This document shows positions 1 through 8,318 of a DNA stretch of 64,000 nt, in pieces. Under the pieces are notes generated by a model. That model did not search any database and was not told the origin of the DNA. It worked only from the letters and a program-made list of their open reading frames with translations. Made by a program: the position numbers and the translations under genes. Numbering within the stretch: the first letter of the stretch is position 1; every line of letters starts with the position of its first letter. The stretch is from Promicromonospora sp. AC04 (GTDB taxonomy: Bacteria > Actinomycetota > Actinomycetes > Actinomycetales > Cellulomonadaceae): the NCBI RefSeq assembly GCF_003058225.1, contig NZ_QBUG01000004.1, positions 434,001-498,000 on the forward strand, in the 5' to 3' direction.

Positions 1-268
1 CGCCCAGGTTGTTGATCGCCATCGCCAGGAGCGACATGGAGATGCGCTCGCCCGCGGTGAGGAGGATGTCGAGCTCCCGCTGGGGCGGGAGCGGGGTGAT
101 CTGCTGGGCGAGGTCGAGGAGCTCGTCGGTGGTGTCGCCCATGGCGCTCACCACCACTACTACCTCGTTGCCCGCTCGCTTCGCCTCGGCGATCCGCTTC
201 GCGACGCGCTTCACGCTGCGCGCGTCCCCGACCGAGGATCCGCCGTACTTCTGCACGACAAGAGCCAT
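1..268 (-). CDS. Aspartate kinase, N-terminal part (runs off the window)
   Basis: The first 89 codons of aspartate kinase, which phosphorylates L-aspartate as the first step to lysine, threonine, methionine and diaminopimelate. The protein begins [15 protein letters not shown], carrying the KYGGSSV signature of the amino-acid kinase fold at residues 7-13, followed by [16 protein letters not shown] and the TAGER motif typical of the family. The ATG at 268 is preceded by a purine-rich GGAAGG. In many actinobacteria this gene follows recR and DUF5063 on the same strand; here it points away from them. The C-terminal ACT regulatory domains lie outside the window, so the isoform cannot be judged. 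Confidence 0.93.
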   Translation of the reverse strand, partial: MALVVQKYGGSSVGDARSVKRVAKRIAEAKRAGNEVVVVVSAMGDTTDELLDLAQQITPLPPQRELDILLTAGERISMSLLAMAINNLG

Positions 269-419
269 GCGCCTGCCTTCCGTTGCCGGCCTCCGTCTGT
301 CTCAACGGCCCGCCGGGTGGTTGGGTTTGCGGCTTGATCGTACGACGGCGGGAGTCCGGGGGGGCTGTGACGTTCACCGTGCGGGATGGACGGCGGTCGC
401 GTCCGGCGGCGTCCATGTG

Positions 420-1685
420 TCAGCCGGGCAGTCCCTGTCCACCCCACAGCGCCGAGAGAGGTAGGGCGGCCAGACGATCGCCGAACGGTCGAACGTGTTC
501 GCCGAGATAGACGACGTACCCAGCCTTGAACCGTTCGCCCAGCCTGTCGCGCATCCACGCGAGGTGCGAAAACGCGTCGCTGCGAACCGAGCCGGACGCC
601 TTGACCTCGATCCCGACGACGGCCCCGTCCCGTCGCTCGAGCACGAAGTCGACCTCTCGCCCCTCGCGATCGCGGTAGTAGGACAGGTCGGCGCGCACGG
701 AACTGGTGGCAAGCTGTCGAGTGAGCTCCGTGAAGACGAACGTCTCCATGAGCATGCCGGACAGCTGGTGCCCGGGCCGCGCGACTGCCTCAGGGTGCGC
801 GCCGACCAGCGACGCGGCAAGTCCCGAGTCCGTCACGTAGGCCTTCGGGGTCTTCGTCAACCTGGATGTCAAGTTGTTCGACCAGACCGGTAGACGCGAG
901 GTCAGGTACACGATGTCGAGGTAGCCCAGATAGTCGCGGACTGTGGGCTGGGCAATGCCCAGGCTCTGCGAGATGTCGGTCACGACGAGGCCGGAACCTG
1001 AGCGCGCCGCGACGATCCGTAGGAGTCGCGGAACCGTGCTCACATGACGCACGTCCGCGAAGCTCGCGACGTCCCGCAGCACCACTGTCGAGACATAGCT
1101 GTCGAACCAGTCGTCGCGCAGCTCGGCATCGAGGCGGACCGCTTCCGGGTACCCGCCCCCGCAGATCAGGGAGAAGTACTGCTCTCGCGCCCAGTTGGTG
1201 GATAACGCCCGCCCCGTCAACCGCTCCGGTTCGAACAGGTCGCTCGGCGCGTCGACGTCTGCCCGGGTGAGCTCCGCCGCGCTGAGCGGCCACAGGTCGA
1301 GGAAGACCGCCCGGCCCGCCAACGACTCAGAAAGTGTGGGCACCGTCAGGAACCGCGTTGACCCTGAAAGCACGAACTGCCCAGACGCGTCGCTCTGGTC
1401 AGTGACGGCCTTGACGGCAAGCAGGAGACCGTCACCGCCACGCTGCACCTCGTCGATGATCCGAGGTGTCTCGCCGAAAGCGACGAAGGCCGTCGGGTCA
1501 TCGCGGACCGTATTGAGCGTCGTCGCGTCGTCCAGCGTCGAGAAAGTACCGCCCGATGCCTTGTGCAGCTCGCGCAGCAGAGTCGTCTTCCCTGCCTGTC
1601 GAGGACCGCCCACGACAACGATCCGGAACGCACCGACGCGCCGTTCAAGGCCGGTGAGGGCGCGACGAGGCACATGGTGAGACAT
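420..1685 (-). CDS. AAA-family ATPase with DUF4143 C-terminal domain
   Basis: A 421-residue ATPase of the AAA_14/DUF4143 family. A Walker A motif (GGPRQAGKTT) is at residues 26-35 and a Walker B-like RIIDEVQ near 80. The C-terminal part has REVDFVLE followed by GIEVKAS, the acidic-plus-ExK arrangement of a PD-(D/E)XK-like nuclease fold that is typical of DUF4143. Members are common in bacteria and archaea, often solitary and mobile, and their physiological role is not established. The ATG at 1685 lies just downstream of two tandem 18-nt palindromic motifs that may be its operator. It stands alone between aspartate kinase and a permease. Confidence 0.88.
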   Translation of the reverse strand: MSHHVPRRALTGLERRVGAFRIVVVGGPRQAGKTTLLRELHKASGGTFSTLDDATTLNTVRDDPTAFVAFGETPRIIDEVQRGGDGLLLAVKAVTDQSDASGQFVLSGSTRFLTVPTLSESLAGRAVFLDLWPLSAAELTRADVDAPSDLFEPERLTGRALSTNWAREQYFSLICGGGYPEAVRLDAELRDDWFDSYVSTVVLRDVASFADVRHVSTVPRLLRIVAARSGSGLVVTDISQSLGIAQPTVRDYLGYLDIVYLTSRLPVWSNNLTSRLTKTPKAYVTDSGLAASLVGAHPEAVARPGHQLSGMLMETFVFTELTRQLATSSVRADLSYYRDREGREVDFVLERRDGAVVGIEVKASGSVRSDAFSHLAWMRDRLGERFKAGYVVYLGEHVRPFGDRLAALPLSALWGGQGLPG

Positions 1686-1707
1686 GCGACCATCGTAGCC
1701 CGCGGAT

Positions 1708-1748
1708 TCGAAGCTGTACCTTCGAATTCGCGGAAGTTATACCTTCCA
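1708..1748 (-). promoter_or_regulatory. Two tandem palindromic operator-like sites upstream of the AAA/DUF4143 ATPase
   Basis: Two 18-nt imperfect palindromes, TCGAAGCTGTACCTTCGA at 1708-1725 and CGGAAGTTATACCTTCCA at 1731-1748, lie 23 nt centre to centre, 23-63 nt upstream of the ATPase start. Both fit NNGAAGNTNTACCTTCNA: inverted GAAG/CTTC arms around a 6-nt centre ending in TAC. The spacing is about two helical turns, which suggests cooperative binding of a dimeric repressor or autoregulation. The cognate regulator is unknown. Confidence 0.5.
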
Positions 1749-1776
1749 ATCTGCGGGCGCTCCAGATGCGGATCCG

Positions 1777-2547
1777 TCAGGCGAAGACGTCCCAGGCCAG
1801 GCGGGCGATCAGGGCACCCACCACGATGACGAACACGACGCGGACGAACTTCGAGCCCTTTGCTACGGCCATCCGCGCGCCGATATAGGCGCCGACCAGA
1901 TTCGCCAGGCCCATGCCGAGACCGAGCGCCCAGATGACGGCGCCGCTCGGGACGAAGAAGATCAGCGCGCCCAGGTTGGTCGCGAAGTTCACGATCTTCG
2001 CGATGGCCGACGCCGGGAGGAACGAGTACCCGAGGGCGCTCACCAGGCTGATGACCAGGAAGGTGCCGGTGCCCGGGCCGAGCAGCCCGTCGTACGCGCC
2101 GATGAGCAGGCCGATCAGCGCGGCGATCCGCTTGTGTCCGTTGCCGACCCAGCGCAGGTCGTCGTGCTGGCCGACGTTCGGCTTGAGCAGCGTCCAGGTC
2201 AGCACACCGACGAGCACGACGAGGATGATCGGCTTGAACAGCTCGTCCGGGATGTGTGACGCACCTATCGCGCCGCCGAACGCACCGACGAGGGCCGCGA
2301 GCGCCATCGGTCCGGCGGTGTGCAGGTCCGGCTGGACCCGCCGGTAGTAGGTGATGGCGCTGGTGGAGGTGCCCATGATGCTGCCGAGCTTGTTGGTGGC
2401 CAGGGCCTGCACGGGGCTGATCCCGGGGACGAGCAGCAGTGCGGGAAGCTGGATCAGGCCGCCTCCGCCGACTACGGCGTCGACCCACCCGGCGGCGAGG
2501 CCGGCGACCAGGAGCAGGACGATGGTGAGGAGATCGAGTTCGGGCAC
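1777..2547 (-). CDS. Sulfite exporter TauE/SafE (TSUP) family permease
   Basis: A 256-residue polytopic membrane protein of the TauE/SafE family, with about eight hydrophobic segments arranged as two repeats. The first segment carries the family-typical GWVDAVVGGGGLIQLPALL. The second repeat has the matching GAYDGLLGPGTGTFLV. Family members move small organosulfur or carboxylate anions across the membrane, but the substrate cannot be read from sequence. The start is GTG at 2547. The next gene upstream on the same strand ends 63 nt away and is functionally unrelated, so this is probably a single-gene unit. Confidence 0.88.
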   Translation of the reverse strand: MPELDLLTIVLLLVAGLAAGWVDAVVGGGGLIQLPALLLVPGISPVQALATNKLGSIMGTSTSAITYYRRVQPDLHTAGPMALAALVGAFGGAIGASHIPDELFKPIILVVLVGVLTWTLLKPNVGQHDDLRWVGNGHKRIAALIGLLIGAYDGLLGPGTGTFLVISLVSALGYSFLPASAIAKIVNFATNLGALIFFVPSGAVIWALGLGMGLANLVGAYIGARMAVAKGSKFVRVVFVIVVGALIARLAWDVFA

Positions 2548-2610
2548 GGATGCATTGTGCGTGAACCGCGCAGCTCCCCACGCGGCGTCTCGTTCACGAG
2601 GACGGTGCGC

Positions 2611-3354
2611 TCACATCGTCGTGCCGCGCCGGACGACGACGGCGGAGCCGTCCGCGATGAAGGCCGAGAACGGTTCGGCGGCGAGGCTCTCGACGAACGG
2701 CCGGCCGTACACCTGCTCGACGTCGCACTCGAGGGCGGGGTCGCGAGCCTGCCAGACCTGCCAGCTCGGGTGCTCGACGCGGTACTCGACCGAGCCCCCG
2801 CCGCGCTGAGCGGCGTAGCCCCAGTAGTGCTCGGTGATGAACTCCTCCTGGGAGCCCTCGACGAGCGGCTGCGCGCTGCCCTCGGTGGTTGCCCGGAGGT
2901 GGTGCCAGGACCCGGCGTCGCGCCACGAGTACTCCACGACGCCGTCGGGCGGGTCGCCGTCGGCCGCGAGGTCGATGCGGTGCCGCATCGGCCGCGCCAC
3001 GTACTTCTCGCCGTAGGCGACACGGGCGACGGTGGCCAGGGCCCAGCGGGGCACGATCTCCTTGACGAAGACGACGCCACGCCGCCAGCCGTCGTAGGCC
3101 CGGCGGCGCACATAGAACCGCAGGTTGATCTCGTCGAAGTCGCGGTGGAACGGGACAGGGACGCCGAGCAGCCGCGTGTCGAGGAACTGGAAGCCGACCA
3201 CGCTCACGAAGTGCCGGCCGCCCCACGTGTCGAGCTCGACGCCGCGGGGCACGAGCGGCCGCAGGACCGCCGGGTCGACCTCGTAGTTGAGCATCACCAG
3301 CCGGCGCCACTCGGCCGCGAGGAACTTCCCGGTCTGCGCCTCGGGTCCGGTCAC
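2611..3354 (-). CDS. DUF2071 (YqjF-like) family protein
   Basis: A 247-residue DUF2071 protein. It starts VTGPEAQTGKFLAAEWRRLVMLNYEVD, and the motif in which a Trp-rich N-terminus is followed by LxxLVPxGVELDTWxGxxFVSVVGFxF is typical of the family, whose fold resembles acetoacetate decarboxylase. The catalytic lysine of true decarboxylases is not evident and the function is unknown. The GTG at 3354 was chosen because the reading frame remains open far upstream, but only as antisense of recR. Only 60 nt separate it from the divergent recR start. Confidence 0.82.
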   Translation of the reverse strand: MTGPEAQTGKFLAAEWRRLVMLNYEVDPAVLRPLVPRGVELDTWGGRHFVSVVGFQFLDTRLLGVPVPFHRDFDEINLRFYVRRRAYDGWRRGVVFVKEIVPRWALATVARVAYGEKYVARPMRHRIDLAADGDPPDGVVEYSWRDAGSWHHLRATTEGSAQPLVEGSQEEFITEHYWGYAAQRGGGSVEYRVEHPSWQVWQARDPALECDVEQVYGRPFVESLAAEPFSAFIADGSAVVVRRGTTM

Positions 3355-3414
3355 GCGGGGAACGTACCAGCCCGGCGGTCCGCATGTCAGTGCCGACCCG
3401 TAGGCTGACCTCTT

Positions 3415-4020
3415 GTGTACGAAGGCGCGGTCCAAGACCTGATCGACGAGCTCGGCCGGCTTCCCGGCGTCGGGCCCAAGAGCGCGCAACGCATCGCGTT
3501 CCACCTGCTCGCGACGGACAACCAGGAGGTCAAGCGGCTGGTCGACGCGCTGACCGAGGTGAAGCTGCGCGTCCGGTTCTGCGAGCTCTGCGGCAACGTC
3601 GCGGAGGCGGAGCGCTGCCGCATCTGCCTCGACCCTCGGCGCAGCGACGACGTGATCTGTGTCGTGGAGGAGCCCAAGGACGTGGTCGCGATCGAGCGCA
3701 CCCGGGAGTTCCGCGGGCGCTACCACGTGCTCGGCGGCGCCATCAACCCGATCGAGAACGTCGGCCCGGACGACCTGCGCATCAGCGAGCTCCTGGCCCG
3801 CCTCGCGGACGGGACGGTGCAGGAGGTGATCCTCGCCACCGACCCCAACGTCGAGGGAGAAGCCACGGCGACCTATCTTTCCCGACTGATGGGTCACATG
3901 GGTATCACTGTCTCGCGGCTGGCCTCTGGTCTTCCTGTGGGTGGAGACTTGGAGTACGCGGACGAGGTGACGCTCGGCCGGGCGTTCGAAGGTCGCCGTG
4001 TCATCGGAAACGACAAGTAG
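3415..4020 (+). CDS. recR: Recombination mediator RecR
   Basis: RecR (201 residues) loads RecA at single-strand gaps as part of the RecF(O)R pathway. The domain order is intact: a helix-hairpin-helix at residues 11-28 ([19 protein letters not shown]), a four-cysteine zinc finger at about 56-71 (CELCG...CRICLD), a Toprim domain starting at [10 protein letters not shown] with the conserved glutamates and [19 protein letters not shown], and the C-terminal Walker-B-like [15 protein letters not shown]. The start is GTG. The next gene (DUF5063) begins 11 nt after its stop, a pairing conserved in actinobacteria. Confidence 0.97.
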   Translation: MYEGAVQDLIDELGRLPGVGPKSAQRIAFHLLATDNQEVKRLVDALTEVKLRVRFCELCGNVAEAERCRICLDPRRSDDVICVVEEPKDVVAIERTREFRGRYHVLGGAINPIENVGPDDLRISELLARLADGTVQEVILATDPNVEGEATATYLSRLMGHMGITVSRLASGLPVGGDLEYADEVTLGRAFEGRRVIGNDK

Positions 4021-4031
4021 GTGGGACCACG

Positions 4032-4601
4032 ATGAGTGAGATAACCCCCGGTTCGGACCTCCGCGAGGTCGCAGACCAGGTGTCCGCACAGGCACGGACG
4101 TTCCTGTCGACGGTGACCCAGGTCGCGTCGGGCGGGATGCCGGGGGCGGAGCTCTCGCTGCTCGTGCTGGCGTCGTCCGACCTGCTCGCGGCGGGGGCGC
4201 GGCTCGCCGCGATCGTGGACGTGGTGCCCAAGGAGCGCTACGAGCCCGACGCCGGACCCGACACCGACCTCGACCCGCTGCGCGAGGCCCTGTCCAAGAT
4301 GTTCGACGGGTTCGACGACTACACCGAGGTGGTGGACCCCGTGCTGGGCGAGGACGTCGGGTCCGCGTCGCTGTCGGGCGACCTCGCGTGCGTCGCCGAG
4401 GCCCTGGCCAAGGGGCTGCAGCACTTCGACAGCGGCCACGAGGTCGAGGCCCTGTGGTGGTGGCAGTTCTCCTACTTCTCGCTGTGGGGCGAGCGCGCGG
4501 CGTCGGCCCTGCGGGTGCTGCAGGTCCTGCTGGCGCACGTGCGCCTCGATGTGGAGGACGACGTCGCCGCCGAGGCGGAGTACGACGCCCTCCACTCCTG
4601 A
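4032..4601 (+). CDS. DUF5063 domain-containing protein
   Basis: A 189-residue, acidic, soluble protein of the DUF5063 family, starting MSEITPGSDLREVADQVSAQ. It begins 11 nt after recR, so the two are almost certainly co-transcribed. Tryptophan-rich ALWWWQFSYFSLWGERAASALRVL near residue 150 is the most distinctive stretch. The family is found mainly in actinobacteria next to recR, but no biochemical function is established. A link to RecR-dependent repair is an inference from position only. Confidence 0.85.
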   Translation: MSEITPGSDLREVADQVSAQARTFLSTVTQVASGGMPGAELSLLVLASSDLLAAGARLAAIVDVVPKERYEPDAGPDTDLDPLREALSKMFDGFDDYTEVVDPVLGEDVGSASLSGDLACVAEALAKGLQHFDSGHEVEALWWWQFSYFSLWGERAASALRVLQVLLAHVRLDVEDDVAAEAEYDALHS

Positions 4602-4602
4602 G

Positions 4603-4631
4603 CCGGCGCGGGTCGAGCCGACCCGCGCCGG
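4603..4631. terminator. Bidirectional terminator hairpin between convergent genes
   Basis: A perfect 13-bp GC-rich stem (4603-4615 with 4619-4631) and a 3-nt loop fill the gap between the DUF5063 stop at 4601 and the stop of the convergent ABC permease at 4637. There is no T-tract, as is common for actinobacterial terminators. Confidence 0.7.
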
Positions 4632-4636
4632 ATGCG

Positions 4637-5791
4637 TCAGGCGACCCGGGTGCCTTGCGGGAGCTCCGCCGTCGGGACCCGCAGGCGGTTCACCGCGACG
4701 ACGACGCCGGCCGCGCCGAGCAGCAGGTCGAACCCGAGCCCCCACGGCCACACGAGCTGGTCGGAGACCTTGACGGGCTCCACCGGGGAGTCGGGCTGGA
4801 TGGTGTTGCCGTCCATTACGTACCCGCTGCACCAGTCCTGCGGCCCGGTGTCACCGGTCCGCGCGTACCGGACGCCGTACTGCAGCACCGCGAGCATGTT
4901 GCCCTCCTCGGAGAGCTGCTCCGGGTCGCCGTTGAGCGGCTGCGCGTCGGCGACCACCACGAACGGGTTGGGGGCGAGCAGCCACCAGGTGCGCTCGCTG
5001 TGCCAGACGTCGACCTCGTGCGTCTGCCACTCGCACTCGGGTGCCGTGGTCTCCTCCCAGGTGTACCCGGGCTCGACGTCCCACACGCGCACGCTCTCCG
5101 TGGTGGTGGTCGCCGGCACGAGCAGGCCGAACAGGATCGGCAGGACGGCGGTGATCCCGCCGACGGTCAGGTAGGTCAGCACCGCCGACCCCGACGTCTT
5201 GCTCACGATGGCCGAGAAGCCCAGCCCGATGGCGCACACGACGCCGAGCATCAGCGCCAGCATGAGCACGGTGGTGAGCAGCGCGAGCCAGTTCACGCCG
5301 CCGCCGACCAGGGCCCACACGAGGAACGGGATGCTCGCCACGAGGAACGCGAGCGCCGCGATCCAGGACGCGGCGAGCTTGCCGAGCACTATCTCCGCCG
5401 GCGACAGCAGGGTGACCTGCAGCGTCGCGAGGGTGCCCGCGTTCCGGTCTCCGTTGATCGCGCCCGACGACAGGGCCGGTGCTACGAGCAGTCCGAGGAA
5501 CAGCACGAAGCCGACGACGATGCTGTAGACCGTCCCGCCGAACGGCTCGTCGGAGCCCGGCTGGTCGCCCGACAGGATGCTGAACGCGCCCGTCGTGAGC
5601 AGCGTGATCAGGCCGACCATCAGGAACCACACGATCAGGGCGGTCTTCCACCGCGTCGACCGCACGCGCTGCCGCAGCTCCAGCACCGCCACGGTGCGCA
5701 GGCCGTGCCAGGACAGGGACCAGGTGCCGCGCTCGCCGGGCACTACGCCGTCGGGCTGCGCGGACTCGACGACCTCCACGTCAACGCTCAT
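4637..5791 (-). CDS. ABC-2 type transporter permease
   Basis: A 384-residue permease with a cytoplasmic N-terminus, a first membrane segment near residues 45-70, a cluster of five segments between about 100 and 230, and a last one near 355-375. Between them lies a roughly 120-residue extracytoplasmic region rich in Trp and containing three cysteines (PECEWQTHEVD, PQDWCSGYVMDG). This is the ABC-2 arrangement of exporters such as the NatB type. It overlaps the ATPase gene upstream by 4 nt (ATGA), so the two subunits are translationally coupled. The cargo is unknown. Confidence 0.88.
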   Translation of the reverse strand: MSVDVEVVESAQPDGVVPGERGTWSLSWHGLRTVAVLELRQRVRSTRWKTALIVWFLMVGLITLLTTGAFSILSGDQPGSDEPFGGTVYSIVVGFVLFLGLLVAPALSSGAINGDRNAGTLATLQVTLLSPAEIVLGKLAASWIAALAFLVASIPFLVWALVGGGVNWLALLTTVLMLALMLGVVCAIGLGFSAIVSKTSGSAVLTYLTVGGITAVLPILFGLLVPATTTTESVRVWDVEPGYTWEETTAPECEWQTHEVDVWHSERTWWLLAPNPFVVVADAQPLNGDPEQLSEEGNMLAVLQYGVRYARTGDTGPQDWCSGYVMDGNTIQPDSPVEPVKVSDQLVWPWGLGFDLLLGAAGVVVAVNRLRVPTAELPQGTRVA

Positions 5792-6708
5792 CGTCGCTCC
5801 TCCTCAAGGGCCAGGTAGGCCTGCTCCAGCACGCCGCCCGCGGGGGCGAGGCTCGACACGTCGATGCCGGCCTCGATAGCGGACCGCAGCAGTGCCGCGG
5901 CCGCGGCGTCGCCGGTCAGCTCGACGAGCACGCCGGGGCCGTCGGGCTCCTTGCGGTAGGCCGGGCCGTCCTCGTCCAGCCGGGCAGTGAGCGCCTCCGG
6001 GTCCAGCCCGGTCAGGCGCCACTCGCGCGGCCGGTCGCCGTCGGCCACCGACTGGGTGGCGACCGTGCGCCCGCGGGAGATGAACACGGCGTCGTCGGCC
6101 ATCTCGTCGAGCTCGGTGAGCACGTGCGAGGAGACCAGGACCGTCTTGCCCTCGGCCGCGAGCCGGCGCACGAGCACGCGCAGGTCCACGCGGGAGCGCG
6201 GGTCCAGGCCGGAGGCGGGCTCGTCGAGGAGCAGGACGTCGGGGTCGTGCACGAGCGCGCGGGCCAGGCCGAGGCGCTGCTTCTGGCCGCGGGACAGGAC
6301 GTGCGCGGGCTGGTCGGCGAGCTCCGACAGGTGCACGAGCTCGAGCAGCTCGCTCGCGCGGGCCAGGCCGGCGGCCGCGTCAATGCGGTACGCCGCAGCG
6401 ACCGTGGTGAGGACCTCACGCGCCGTGAGGGAGTCCCACGTGCCGAAGACGTCCGGCATCCAGCCGGTCCGCGAGCGCGCGACGTAGTTCTGGGTCACCG
6501 GGTCCGCCCCGGCGATACGGATGGTGCCCGCGTCGGGCTTCAGGAGCCCCGCGAGCATGAGCAGGAGGGTCGTCTTGCCCGACCCGTTGGGACCGATGAG
6601 CGCGGTGACCCGGCCTGGCGCGGCGACCAGGTCGACGTCGGCCACGGCATGGACCGGCCCGAACGAACGCCGCACGCCCTGCGCGCGGATACCACCGTCT
6701 GGTGTCAT
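5788..6708 (-). CDS. ABC transporter ATP-binding protein
   Basis: A 306-residue ABC ATPase. The Walker A GPNGSGKTT is near residues 38-46, the signature LSRGQKQRLGLARAL near 138 and Walker B VLLLDEPASGLDP near 157, followed by the SSHVLTELDEMAD switch histidine region. The C-terminal 100 residues form the extension seen in ABC-2 exporter ATPases. It is the first gene of a two-gene operon with the permease downstream. The best general description is a membrane efflux or NatA-like system of unknown substrate. Confidence 0.92.
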   Translation of the reverse strand: MTPDGGIRAQGVRRSFGPVHAVADVDLVAAPGRVTALIGPNGSGKTTLLLMLAGLLKPDAGTIRIAGADPVTQNYVARSRTGWMPDVFGTWDSLTAREVLTTVAAAYRIDAAAGLARASELLELVHLSELADQPAHVLSRGQKQRLGLARALVHDPDVLLLDEPASGLDPRSRVDLRVLVRRLAAEGKTVLVSSHVLTELDEMADDAVFISRGRTVATQSVADGDRPREWRLTGLDPEALTARLDEDGPAYRKEPDGPGVLVELTGDAAAAALLRSAIEAGIDVSSLAPAGGVLEQAYLALEEERR

Positions 6709-6792
6709 GCGGGGACATTAGCGCGAGTCACGGACACAAACCGTCGGTCCCGGGGATGAAACCCGCGTACGACCAGGGGATGACGTCGCAGG

Positions 6793-8238
6793 TCAGCCTC
6801 GGCGAGCCTTGCCGCGCACGTCCAGCAGGCCGGGCTCCCCGAAGGCCACGTTCTGGTGGATCGCCACCGCCACCTCGTCGCCGGAGAAGCGCAGCTCCAG
6901 GCGCCACTCGAACGGGGTGCCGAGGAACACCATCCGGCCGCGCAGCGTCGAATCAGAGGTCCAGGCCGCCGCCGTCGAGACATCGGCCGGTGCGCCCAGG
7001 AGCGAGCAGCTCCCCGGGGTCCACTCACCGCGCCCGAACCGCACGAAGTGGTCCAGCCCGCCGATCGTGAAGGCCACCTCCGTCCGGCCGTAGGCGTCGC
7101 GGTCCAGGGTGAGGGCGCTGACATCGCGCTCGTTCGGCTCGAGCTCGTAGATCACGCCCCGCAGCGACGCCTCGACCGGGCTCGACGCCGCCCCGGCCGG
7201 CGTCCGCAGCACCGGCTCGAACGGGACGGCGGTGTCCGCCCGGTCGGGTACCGGCGCCTCGGCCACCTGATCGACCCAGGCATCGTCGGGCAGCAGCGCG
7301 TCCCACACCACGTCCAGCACCGACTGCAGGTCCGAGAGGCCCGACGTCATGGTGATCACGAGGTCCTTCTCCGGCCAGACCACTATGTACTGCCCGAATG
7401 CGCCGTCGGCCCGGTAGGCGCCGTGCCGGCACTGCCAGAACTGGTAGCCGTAGCCCTGGTCCCACTCCGGCCAGTCGTGGGGGCCGTTCGGCACCTGCTT
7501 CGCCGTGGCCGCCGCCACCCACTCCGCGGGGACGAGCTGCTCGCCCTCCCGGACGCCGCCCTCCAGGTAGAGCTGGCCGAACGCCGCCATCTCTTCCGTG
7601 GTGATCGACAGCCCGAACCCGCCGACGTCGATGCCGTCCGGGTCCTGCTCCCATGCTGCGTGCGTGATCCCGAGCGGCGCCAGCAGGCGGGGGGTCAGGT
7701 AGTCGAGCAGCCGCTCCCCCGTGAGCCGGTGCAGGATCGCTGACAGCAGGTAGGTCGCGCCCGTGTTGTAGACGAAGTGCGTGCCCGGCTCGTGCTCCAC
7801 GGGGTGAGCCAGGATCGCGCGCGCCCAGCCGGAGCCCGGCAGGGAGATCGTGCGGTCGATGCCCTCCATGGTGGACGCGCTGTGGCCCGTCGTCATGGTC
7901 AGCAGGTCGCGCACGCGCATGGCGCTCAGGTGCTCGCCCGGGTCGGCGGGGGCGTCGTCCGGCAGGAGGTCGACAACCTTGTCGTCCAAGGCCAGGAGCC
8001 CCTCATGGATCGCGATGCCGACCGCCGTCGACGTGAAGCTCTTGCTCACCGAGAACATCGTGTGCGGGCGATCCGCCGTGTGCGGGTGCCACCACGTCTC
8101 GGCGATCACCCGGCCGTGGCGCAGCACCATCACGCTGTGCACGTCCTCGAGCCGGTCCAGGTGGTCGACGAGGCGCCGGACCGCTGCCGGATCGACCCCC
8201 TCGGCCTCAGGGGTGGAGCGGGGCAGGATCCGCGACAT
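6793..8238 (-). CDS. Serine hydrolase of the class C beta-lactamase family
   Basis: A 481-residue hydrolase of the beta-lactamase/penicillin-binding fold. The nucleophile motif SxxK is visible as SVSKSF near residue 79 and the Tyr of the YxN-type motif as VYNTGATYLL near 166. The N-terminal 340 residues make the catalytic domain; the C-terminal 130 residues are a beta-rich extra domain. No signal peptide is seen, so it is probably a cytoplasmic esterase or peptidase rather than a resistance enzyme. The ATG at 8238 has a good AAAGGAC ribosome-binding site; an in-frame upstream ATG at 8283 lacks one. Confidence 0.88.
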   Translation of the reverse strand: MSRILPRSTPEAEGVDPAAVRRLVDHLDRLEDVHSVMVLRHGRVIAETWWHPHTADRPHTMFSVSKSFTSTAVGIAIHEGLLALDDKVVDLLPDDAPADPGEHLSAMRVRDLLTMTTGHSASTMEGIDRTISLPGSGWARAILAHPVEHEPGTHFVYNTGATYLLSAILHRLTGERLLDYLTPRLLAPLGITHAAWEQDPDGIDVGGFGLSITTEEMAAFGQLYLEGGVREGEQLVPAEWVAAATAKQVPNGPHDWPEWDQGYGYQFWQCRHGAYRADGAFGQYIVVWPEKDLVITMTSGLSDLQSVLDVVWDALLPDDAWVDQVAEAPVPDRADTAVPFEPVLRTPAGAASSPVEASLRGVIYELEPNERDVSALTLDRDAYGRTEVAFTIGGLDHFVRFGRGEWTPGSCSLLGAPADVSTAAAWTSDSTLRGRMVFLGTPFEWRLELRFSGDEVAVAIHQNVAFGEPGLLDVRGKARRG

Positions 8239-8318
8239 GCTGGTGCACGTCCTTTCGCTCGGCGACGCGACATTCTTGCCCACCTGGCACGCCGCCGAAA
8301 CCTGGGCCCGTCATGCGG

